From: an uncultured Pseudomonadota bacterium
GTDB taxonomy: Bacteria; Myxococcota_A; UBA796; GCA-2862545
Direction: 5' to 3'
Assembly: GCA_903861005.1 (NCBI GenBank)
Contig: CAIOSP010000001.1
Span: 62,001 to 126,000, forward strand
DNA: 64,000 bases
Shown: in pieces, positions 55,793 to 62,055 of the stretch
How positions within the stretch are numbered: position 1 is the first letter of the stretch
How the letters are laid out: each line of letters starts with the position of its first letter
Program-made: the position numbers and the translations under genes
Notes under the pieces: model-generated
What the model saw: the letters and a program-made list of their open reading frames with translations, nothing else
The model's database searches: none
Told to the model about the DNA's origin: nothing

Positions 55793-56593
55793 ATGAGCCC
55801 GATCAAGGCCGTCGTGTTGGACTGGGCGGGCACCACCGTCGATCACGGCTCGCTCGCGCCGGTGGGCGTGTTCGTCGAGCTGTTCCGCCGTGAGGGCGTG
55901 CCGGTCACGATGGAGATCGCGCGTGGCCCGATGGGCGTGCACAAGCGCGACCACATCAAGCAGGTCATCGAGCTGCCGGAGGTCACCGCGCGCTGGACCG
56001 CGACCAAGGGCGCGCCGCCCACCGACGCCGACATCGACCGCATGTACGCGGCCGCCACGCCGATGCAGATCGAGGTGCTCCCGCACTACAGCGAGCTCAT
56101 CGACGGCCTGATCGACACGGTCGCCGCGCTGCGCGCCAAGGGGATCCGCATCGGCAGCACCAGCGGCTACAACCGCGAGATGTTGGACGTCGTGGAGAAG
56201 CTGGCCGCCGCCAAGGGCTACACGCCAGACTGCGCGATCGCCGCGAGCGAGGTGCCGCAGGGCAGGCCCGCGCCGTTCCTGAATTGGCGCGCCGCCGAAC
56301 GCATGGGCGTGTGGCCCGCGTCCGCGTGCGTCGCGGTCGGCGACACCCTCGTCGACGTGCAGGCCGGGCGCACCGCCGGGTTCTGGAGCGTGGGCATCGC
56401 CCGCACCGGCAACATGGTCGGCGTGAACGCCGCCGACTGGGCCGCGCTGCCCGCCGCCGAGCAGGAGGCCCGCCTCACGCGCGCCCGCGCGGCGCTGACC
56501 GAGGCCGGGGCGCACCTGGTGATCGACACCATCGCCGACCTGCCCGGCGCGATCGAGGCCCTGGAGTTGCGCGCGGCGTCCCAGGGAGCGTAG
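55793..56593 (+). CDS. phnX: Phosphonoacetaldehyde hydrolase (phosphonatase)
   Basis: 266 residues, HAD superfamily. The nucleophile is Asp10 in VLDWAGTTVD, and Lys51 in MGVHKRDHIK forms the Schiff base that marks this enzyme. SGYNREM and GDTLVDVQAG are the later HAD motifs. It splits phosphonoacetaldehyde into acetaldehyde and phosphate, completing AEP use. GGAG overlaps the phnW stop. The products feed phosphate and carbon. Confidence 0.95.
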   Translation: MSPIKAVVLDWAGTTVDHGSLAPVGVFVELFRREGVPVTMEIARGPMGVHKRDHIKQVIELPEVTARWTATKGAPPTDADIDRMYAAATPMQIEVLPHYSELIDGLIDTVAALRAKGIRIGSTSGYNREMLDVVEKLAAAKGYTPDCAIAASEVPQGRPAPFLNWRAAERMGVWPASACVAVGDTLVDVQAGRTAGFWSVGIARTGNMVGVNAADWAALPAAEQEARLTRARAALTEAGAHLVIDTIADLPGAIEALELRAASQGA

Positions 56594-56601
56594 GAGCGGG
56601 C

Positions 56602-56925
56602 ATGCGCTCGCTCACGCCCCTGCTGCTCGTCCTGTCCGCCTGCGGGTACCCCAAGGCCACGTTCGTGCAGGACCGCAACGAGGCGCTTTGCGCGCTCTAC
56701 GTGGACTGCTTCGGCCTGTACGCGGACGCGGACGCCTGCGCGTCGGCGCAGCGGCGCGACCCGGAGCGCCCTTGCCATGGCTATGAGCCCGCCACCGCCG
56801 CGCTGTGCGTCGCCCAGCTCAAGCAAGAGGCCAAGGACTGCCCCACCGACGACGTAAACCTGTGGCAGGTGCCGCCGCGCTGCGCGGACGCGTGCACCTA
56901 CCCAGTGTGGGACACAGACCTCTGA
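56602..56925 (+). CDS. Cys-rich lipoprotein, unknown function
   Basis: 107 residues. Signal MRSLTPLLLVLSAC, lipobox LSAC. Mature part with eight Cys: CALYVDCFGLYADADAC, RPCHGYEPATAALCV, DCPTDD, and RCADAC near the end. It is similar in pattern to the protein at 51351. GGAG lies 5 bases before the ATG and it starts 8 bases after phnX, so it is probably in the phn operon, though a link to phosphonates is not shown. Confidence 0.78.
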   Translation: MRSLTPLLLVLSACGYPKATFVQDRNEALCALYVDCFGLYADADACASAQRRDPERPCHGYEPATAALCVAQLKQEAKDCPTDDVNLWQVPPRCADACTYPVWDTDL

Positions 56926-56932
56926 CCCCGGA

Positions 56933-58045
56933 TCAGGGGAGCAGGCGCGTCCAGGGGAAGCCGCCCGGGTAGGCGCCGCCACAGCCGGCGTTGGCCGGGT
57001 CGGTCGGGTCCGCCTCCGTCACCTCGACCGCGTCCGACTCACGCGCCGCGTCGTACGCGGACTGGCAGTACCAGAGCGTGCCCACGCCGTCGGTCGTCCA
57101 GTCGAACCGGCTCCACAGGCCCGGGAAGAACGCGTTGCTGGCGTCGTTCTGCGCGACCAGGAAGTTCCGCGCGGCGTACCACTGGGTGATGTTCCAGGTG
57201 CCGTAGGCCGACACCCAGGTGTGCTCGTCGATCACGTAGGCGTCGGCATAGTCGTCGGTCCACTGGCCGGTGACAGGCAGGTCGGCGACCTGCAGCCGCG
57301 TCCACGCAAAGCCGCCCGGGTAGGCGCCGCCGCAGCCTGCCGTCGTCGGGTCCGTGTCGTCCGCGCGCGGCGTGTTGAGCGCGTCCGTCAGGGTGGCGGC
57401 GTTGTAGGCGGTCTGGCAGTACCAGTCGAAGCCGCTGGCGTCGGTGGTCCAGTCGAATCGGCTCCACAGGCCCGCGCCGAACGTGTCCGGGCCGTTGTGC
57501 GCGACCACCCAGCGCTGCCTGTTGGAGAAGCGCTCCACCTCGTAGCTGCCGAAGTCGAACCAGACGTGGTTGTCGATGTCGTGGCCGTAGCCGTAGTCGT
57601 CGACCCACGACCCCATCAGCGCGAGCGGGTCGGAGACGTGGCGCTGAACGGTCGCGGTCTTGCGAGCGCGACCGCCGCCGTAGACCACCGCCTGGAACAC
57701 CGACGTGCTGTGCGCCGCGCGGGCCGGCACGTTCACCCGGATCTGCGCGCGGCCGTCCGCGCCCACGGTGCCCCGACCCACAAGCGCCGGGTTGAGGATG
57801 TCGAGGCACACGCCGGAGCAGGGCCCCGCGCCGACGCGGCCGCCCTGAAACAGCATCACGCCCGCGCCGATCGACGTGCTGGTCACGGTGATCGTGACGC
57901 GGTCGCCGTGCACCACGGTCGGGACCGACAGCGCGGGCGCCGCCACCGGCGGTGGCGCAACGTCGGTCGGCGCAACCAGGGGAGTCAGGGCCGCGGACTC
58001 GGGCGTACAGGCCGCAAGCGCGACAAAAAACAGAGGGCGGAACAT
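56933..58045 (-). CDS. B12-riboswitch-controlled lipoprotein with two tandem domains
   Basis: 370 residues. Signal MFRPLFFVALAAC, lipobox LAAC, a Pro/Ala linker, an Ig-like strand-rich region (about 45-140; GDRVTITVTSTSIGAGVMLF), then two copies of a domain of about 100 residues. Both copies contain GLWSRFDWTTD, W-Y-C-Q in (F/L)WYCQ(T/S)AY, and GCGGAYPGGF(A/P)WTRL, with Asp/Trp-rich starts (GSWVDDYGYGHDID / GQWTDDYADAYVID). Two Cys per copy could form a disulphide. No described family recognised. AGGAG lies 5 bases before the ATG but is inside a hairpin under a cobalamin riboswitch. Role in corrinoid capture is inferred. Confidence 0.85.
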   Translation of the reverse strand: MFRPLFFVALAACTPESAALTPLVAPTDVAPPPVAAPALSVPTVVHGDRVTITVTSTSIGAGVMLFQGGRVGAGPCSGVCLDILNPALVGRGTVGADGRAQIRVNVPARAAHSTSVFQAVVYGGGRARKTATVQRHVSDPLALMGSWVDDYGYGHDIDNHVWFDFGSYEVERFSNRQRWVVAHNGPDTFGAGLWSRFDWTTDASGFDWYCQTAYNAATLTDALNTPRADDTDPTTAGCGGAYPGGFAWTRLQVADLPVTGQWTDDYADAYVIDEHTWVSAYGTWNITQWYAARNFLVAQNDASNAFFPGLWSRFDWTTDGVGTLWYCQSAYDAARESDAVEVTEADPTDPANAGCGGAYPGGFPWTRLLP

Positions 58046-58046
58046 A

Positions 58047-58068
58047 GGAACTCCTGCTCGGGAGTCCC
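58047..58068 (-). promoter_or_regulatory. SD-sequestering hairpin (riboswitch expression platform)
   Basis: On the minus strand GGGACTCC-CGAGCA-GGAGTTCC forms eight pairs (one G-U). The 3' arm contains GGAG of the ribosome site (58051-58055), and the start codon follows one base later. A competing pairing exists: TCCCCGG (minus 58130-58124) with CCGGGGA (58071-58065), seven bases, which would open this hairpin. That is the layout of a translational OFF switch. Confidence 0.75.
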
Positions 58069-58141
58069 CGGATCACGGCGGAACGAAGACGCGGCTGTGC
58101 CACGCCCTCCCTCCATCCCTGGACCGGGGATGTGGGTGGAA

Positions 58142-58300
58142 CGTCGACGCACCAGGTCTCCCGACTGACGGCCATTCTCCCCACCGCCTTCCCGGGCCTG
58201 TGCCCAGTGGCTTCGTGGTGGGGCTCGACCGCTCACGGTGGCGGCACCGTGCCGGAATTGCACCGGCTTCCCTCTTGCGCTCCTCCGGAGAGGAGCGAAT
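58142..58300 (-). promoter_or_regulatory. Cobalamin (B12) riboswitch aptamer
   Basis: Read on the minus strand, conserved blocks of the cobalamin riboswitch occur in order: AGAGGGAAGCCGGTGCAATTCC, GCCGCCACCGTGAGCGG, GAAGCCACTGGGC, GGGAAGGCGG, GAATGGCCGTCAG and GGGAGACCTGG. The P3 arm region GCCGGTG-CAATT-CCGGC pairs, as does CCGCCACCGTGAGCGG. The aptamer ends about 100 bases before the lipoprotein ATG at 58045. The exact outer boundary (P1) is uncertain by about 10 bases. Confidence 0.93.
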
Positions 58301-58312
58301 GCGACGAACAAG

Positions 58313-58336
58313 ATCGCGAACGCGATGTCCGCGGAC
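58313..58336. promoter_or_regulatory. Adjacent palindromes in the bioB/riboswitch gap
   Basis: ATCGCG-AA-CGCGAT (58313-58326) is directly followed by GTCCGCGGAC (58327-58336), a perfect 10-bp palindrome. They lie between the two divergent transcripts and may be operator sites. A half-site-like TTTACAA follows at 58338, resembling one half of a BirA operator, but its partner is absent. Confidence 0.4.
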
Positions 58337-58380
58337 TTTACAACTGCCGGGCCACAGGCGCAATCCCGACGCTTGGTGAC

Positions 58381-58430
58381 CTCGGCGCCGTGCACGCACG
58401 CGCCGAGGGGGCTACGACGAGGGCCCCCTC
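58381..58430 (+). promoter_or_regulatory. Two overlapping hairpins in the bioB leader
   Basis: CTCGGCGC (58381-58388) pairs with GCGCCGAG (58400-58407); GAGGGGGC (58405-58412) pairs with GCCCCCTC (58423-58430). They share three bases, so only one can form fully. The second ends right before the bioB SD (GGAGG). This could regulate bioB, but GC richness makes chance pairing plausible. Confidence 0.35.
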
Positions 58431-58439
58431 GGAGGCCCG

Positions 58440-59453
58440 ATGAACGCCCCCGCCGTCCGTCATGACTGGACGACCGAAGAAGTGCTCGCCCTGTTTCAGC
58501 TGCCCTTCCTGGCGCTGCTGGACCGTGCGCGCGACACCCACCGCGCCTTTCAGGACCCGACCAAGGTCCAGCTGGCCACGCTCGCGAACATCAAGCCGGG
58601 CGGCTGCACCGAGGACTGCGCGTACTGCCCGCAGGCAGCTCGGTACTCCACCGGCGTGAAGCCCGGCAAGCTGATGCAGGTGGAAGAGGTGGTCCGCGCC
58701 GCCAAGGCCGCCAAGGAGGCTGGCGCCAGCCGCTTCTGCATGGGCGCCGCGTGGCGCGAGGTGCGTGAAGGTGCCGCCTTCGATCGCGTCGTCGACATGG
58801 TCCGCGAGGTCAACGCCTTGGGCGTCGAGGTGTGCGTCACGTTGGGCATGCTCGACGGCCCGCAGATCCAGCGCCTCAAGGAGGCCGGCCTGTCGGCGTA
58901 CAACCACAACCTCGACACCAGCCGCGAATTCTACGACGACATCATCTCCACGCGCACCTACGACGACCGCCTCAAGACGCTCGCCCACGTGCGCGAGGCC
59001 GGGGTGAGCGTGTGCTGCGGCGGGATCGTCGGCATGGGCGAGACGCTGCGCGACCGCGCTGGCCTGATCGCCACGCTCGGCAACCTCAACCCGCACCCTG
59101 AGTCCGTGCCGATCAACAAGCTGGTGCAGGCCAAGGGCACGCCGCTCGAGGGTCAGCCTGAGCTGGACAGCGTCGAGTACGTTCGCACGGTCGCCGTGGC
59201 CCGCATCGTCATGCCGCGCTCGATGGTGCGCCTGGCGGCCGGTCGCCTGTCGCTCTCGCGCGAGGCGCGCATCTTGGCCTTTCAGGCTGGCGCCAACAGC
59301 ATCTTCTACGGCGAGACGCTGCTCACCACCGCAAACCCCGCGGTGGACGAAGACCTGGCGCTGCTCAAGGAGCTCGGCCTCACCCCGATGGAGGCGCGCT
59401 GCGCCATCTCCGTGCCGGTGGTGCACGAGCACGATCACGACGCGCATGCGTGA
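58440..59453 (+). CDS. bioB: Biotin synthase
   Basis: 337 residues, radical SAM. The 4Fe-4S ligands are Cys56, Cys60 and Cys63 in [28 protein letters not shown] and [34 protein letters not shown] are family blocks (AGRLSLSRE carries the conserved Arg of the 2Fe-2S site). It inserts sulphur into dethiobiotin. A His/Asp-rich tail (EHDHDAHA) ends it. GGAGG lies 4 bases before the ATG. It overlaps bioF by 8 bases. Confidence 0.97.
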   Translation: MNAPAVRHDWTTEEVLALFQLPFLALLDRARDTHRAFQDPTKVQLATLANIKPGGCTEDCAYCPQAARYSTGVKPGKLMQVEEVVRAAKAAKEAGASRFCMGAAWREVREGAAFDRVVDMVREVNALGVEVCVTLGMLDGPQIQRLKEAGLSAYNHNLDTSREFYDDIISTRTYDDRLKTLAHVREAGVSVCCGGIVGMGETLRDRAGLIATLGNLNPHPESVPINKLVQAKGTPLEGQPELDSVEYVRTVAVARIVMPRSMVRLAAGRLSLSREARILAFQAGANSIFYGETLLTTANPAVDEDLALLKELGLTPMEARCAISVPVVHEHDHDAHA

Positions 59454-60552
59454 CCTGCGCGCCCGCCTGGACGCGCTCGCGGCGCGCGACCAGCGCCGCG
59501 AGCTGAGATCGACGCACGGCGTCGATCTCACCAGCAACGACTACCTCGGCCTGTCGACGCACCCGCGCATCCGCGACGCGCTGATCGACGCGCTGACGCG
59601 CGGCGCGCCGCACGGTGGGACCGGGTCACGGCTGTTGAGCGGGCAGCACGCGGCGTGGTCGGACCTGGAGGCGCGCTTCGCGGCCTGGCAGGGCGCGGAT
59701 GCGGCGCTCTACTTTGCCACCGGGTTCGGCGCGAACACGGGCCTGATCGCCTCGCTCGCCCAGCCCGACGACGTGATCGTGAGCGACGCGCTCAACCACG
59801 CGAGCCTGATCGACGGCGCGCGCCTGTCGCGCGCCGAGCGCGTGATCGTGCCGCACGGCGACGTCCACGCGGTGGACGCGGCGCTCACCGCGCGTCCCGG
59901 TCGCAACGCCTGGGTGGTGATCGAGAGCCTGCACAGCATGGAAGGAGACGAGCCCGCGCTCCTCCCCTACGTGGAGGTGTGCGAGCGCCACGGCGCGCGT
60001 CTGATCGTCGACGACGCGCACGCGACGGGGCTGGACGGGCCGCAAGGTCAGGGCCTCGTGGTCCGCGACGGCTTGCGCGAGCGCGTGTTCGCGAGCGTCC
60101 ACACCTGCGGCAAGGCGCTAGGCCAGAGCGGCGCGTTCGTCGTCGGGTCGCAGGACCTGATCGACTGGCTGGTGAACGCGGCGCGGCCCTTCATCTTCTC
60201 GACCGCGCCGGCGCCGTTCCTGGCCGCAGGCCTGCACGCGGCGATCGACGTGGTCTCGAGCGACCCTGAGCTTCGGGCGCGCCCGAGAGCGCTCGCGGAC
60301 CGCCTGCGCAATGGACTGCGGGGTCGGGTGGACACCGGGCGGTCAACAGGTCCCATCGTACCTCTAATTGTCGGCACGAACGCCGCGGCACTCGCGTTGC
60401 AGTCCAAACTTGCGACGCGGGGCTGGGATGCCCGCGCCATTCGACCGCCTACCGTCGCCGAAGGAGCCAGCAGGGTGCGCGTGGTCATGCGCGCGCCGCT
60501 CACCGAGGCCCAGGTCGATTCACTCGTGGGGGACGTGTGCGCAGCAATCTGA
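59446..60552 (+). CDS. bioF: 8-Amino-7-oxononanoate synthase
   Basis: 368 residues, PLP alpha-oxoamine synthase. The PLP Lys is Lys223 in [24 protein letters not shown] near the start and [15 protein letters not shown] hold cofactor contacts. It joins pimeloyl-ACP (or -CoA) and alanine, the first ring-building step of biotin synthesis. Start overlaps bioB by 8 bases, and it overlaps bioD by 16, giving tight coupling. Confidence 0.96.
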   Translation: MRDLRARLDALAARDQRRELRSTHGVDLTSNDYLGLSTHPRIRDALIDALTRGAPHGGTGSRLLSGQHAAWSDLEARFAAWQGADAALYFATGFGANTGLIASLAQPDDVIVSDALNHASLIDGARLSRAERVIVPHGDVHAVDAALTARPGRNAWVVIESLHSMEGDEPALLPYVEVCERHGARLIVDDAHATGLDGPQGQGLVVRDGLRERVFASVHTCGKALGQSGAFVVGSQDLIDWLVNAARPFIFSTAPAPFLAAGLHAAIDVVSSDPELRARPRALADRLRNGLRGRVDTGRSTGPIVPLIVGTNAAALALQSKLATRGWDARAIRPPTVAEGASRVRVVMRAPLTEAQVDSLVGDVCAAI

Positions 60553-61169
60553 ACCACGTGTGGCCCAACCCGCTCTACGTCACCGGGACCGACACACACG
60601 TGGGCAAGACCTACGCGTGCGCGGCGCTCTGTGCGGCGCTCGGGCGGGACTACTGGAAGCCCGTGCAGGCCGGCCTGGACGGTCCAACCGACTCTGAGAT
60701 CGTCGCGAAGCTGTCGGGCGCGCGCGTCTGGCCTGAGCGCTACCGCCTGCGCCGCGCCGCGAGCCCGCACGCCGGGTCACGCGACGAGGGCGTCGTCATC
60801 CAGCCGACCGACTTCGTGGCGCCCACCGCGCGGCCGCTCGTCGTCGAAGGCGCGGGCGGGTGGATGGTCCCCTACGCCACCCACCCGATGGTGTGGCAGT
60901 CCGACGTGGTCCGCGCGCTGGAGCTGCCCGTGGTCGTCGTCGCGCGCACGAGCCTCGGCACGCTGAACCACACGCTCTCGACGCTCCGCGCGATCCGCGC
61001 CGACAGCGTGCGCGTGGCGGGCCTGATCCTGGTCGGCGAGTCGCACCCGGAGAACGAGGCGGACCTGGCCATCATGGGCGAGACCACCGTGCTCGCGCGG
61101 CTTCCACGGCTGGACGAGACCGGCGCCCAATTCGCCACGCTCGTGGAGACGATCAGGGCGTACAGGTAG
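60537..61169 (+). CDS. bioD: Dethiobiotin synthetase
   Basis: 210 residues. P-loop VTGTDTHVGKTYAC near 14-27, KPVQAGL and VVEGAGGWMVP are family motifs. It closes the ureido ring of dethiobiotin using ATP and CO2. GTG 60537 has GGGGG 4 bases upstream and lies inside bioF. The end overlaps the convergent lipoprotein gene by 17 bases. bioA (the step between BioF and BioD) is not in this window. Confidence 0.94.
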   Translation: MRSNLNHVWPNPLYVTGTDTHVGKTYACAALCAALGRDYWKPVQAGLDGPTDSEIVAKLSGARVWPERYRLRRAASPHAGSRDEGVVIQPTDFVAPTARPLVVEGAGGWMVPYATHPMVWQSDVVRALELPVVVVARTSLGTLNHTLSTLRAIRADSVRVAGLILVGESHPENEADLAIMGETTVLARLPRLDETGAQFATLVETIRAYR

Positions 61170-61599
61170 CCTCGTCCGTGTCGCCCTCGGGCGGCTGCGA
61201 GAACCACGGCATGTTCCAGCACACGCCGACCGCGCGGCAGTCCACGGCGTCCTGAGCGCACGTGATCGCGGCCTCGTCGGGTGCGCAGGCGGAGTGCTGG
61301 CATGACTCCATGCAGAGGGAGTCCGTCGGGCACAGCGCCATCTCGGCCGCGCAGAAGCGCTCGCAGAGCACGAGCTCTTCGTTCACCGTGGTGTCGGTGC
61401 GGTCCGTGTCTTCGTCCAACGTGAGATCGACGTCGGTGATGCCGTCACAGACGCTGTCTGGCACCACCGGCAGATCGTGGTCGGCGCACAGGCCTCGCTC
61501 CGACAGCACGGGATCGCCGTTGTCGCGGCTGCAGCACACCACGTCCGAGCGGCAGCCCGCCGCCGACAGGAGCAAACCGAGCCACAAAGACTTTGTCAT
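61153..61599 (-). CDS. Cys-rich TD-tether lipoprotein, unknown function
   Basis: 148 residues. Signal MTKSLWLGLLLSAAGC, lipobox AAGC. Mature part with about 14 Cys (VVCCSRDN, LVLCERFCAAEMALC, SLCMESCQHSAC, ITCAQDAVDC, GVCWN) and an acidic EDTDRTDTTV stretch. Probably a compact disulphide-bonded exported protein. GGGGG lies 6 bases before the ATG. Third Cys-rich lipoprotein of the window. Confidence 0.78.
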   Translation of the reverse strand: MTKSLWLGLLLSAAGCRSDVVCCSRDNGDPVLSERGLCADHDLPVVPDSVCDGITDVDLTLDEDTDRTDTTVNEELVLCERFCAAEMALCPTDSLCMESCQHSACAPDEAAITCAQDAVDCRAVGVCWNMPWFSQPPEGDTDEATCTP

Positions 61600-61656
61600 C
61601 GAGCACCCCCAGAGATGCCTTGGATCCTAGCGGATGCGGGGCGCGAGGTCACGCGA

Positions 61657-62055
61657 TCAGCGCGCGATCCCACACACGGACATCGCCTCGTCCGAGGCGA
61701 TCTGCACGTTGCGGGCGATCCCGAGCGCCGAGTCGCCCACGTACACGAACGTGCTGTCCGCTCGGGCGACGAAGCCGTACGACACGCGCAGACCGAACAC
61801 GCCCGTGTAGACGCGACGATAGCCGCGGTCGAGCGCCGCCCACGCGGCGCAGGGGATCGCCGCGACCTCGTCGGGGGTGTCGATCGCGCCGCTGTGGTCC
61901 GCATCCCAGGTGGACGTCATGAGCCCGCGCGCCGACGCGGCCCAGGTCTCATCCTGCGGCAGCTTGTGGATCTTGCCGACGACGCCCGCCCACGCCGGCG
62001 TCGCCATCGCGAGCGCGACGAGGACCACCGCGCCGACGCGCGCCGCCTGGTTCAT
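61657..62055 (-). CDS. Small exported protein with EF-hand-like loop
   Basis: 132 residues. Signal peptide MNQAARVGAVVLVALAMATPAWA. DADHSGAIDTPDE near residue 55 resembles an EF-hand calcium loop (Asp1, Asp3, Ser5, Gly6, Ile8, acidic 12), followed by helices with two Cys. Probably calcium-binding outside the cytoplasm. Its start overlaps the previous gene's stop (ATGA), so it is coupled to the beta-helix protein and may assist or bind it. Confidence 0.75.
   Translation of the reverse strand: MNQAARVGAVVLVALAMATPAWAGVVGKIHKLPQDETWAASARGLMTSTWDADHSGAIDTPDEVAAIPCAAWAALDRGYRRVYTGVFGLRVSYGFVARADSTFVYVGDSALGIARNVQIASDEAMSVCGIAR

Larger units (their letters stand above)
58046..58439. other. Divergent regulatory region, 394 bases
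   Basis: No protein gene. Reading leftward it holds the SD-sequestering hairpin and cobalamin riboswitch of the lipoprotein gene at 56933; in the middle two adjacent palindromes (58313-58336); reading rightward, two strong hairpins (58381-58430) before bioB. The biotin genes and the riboswitch gene share this region. Confidence 0.8.

Noticed and set aside
58338-58344. BirA operator upstream of bioB
   Set aside because: Only one TTTACAA half-site is present; the inverted partner at the required distance is missing.
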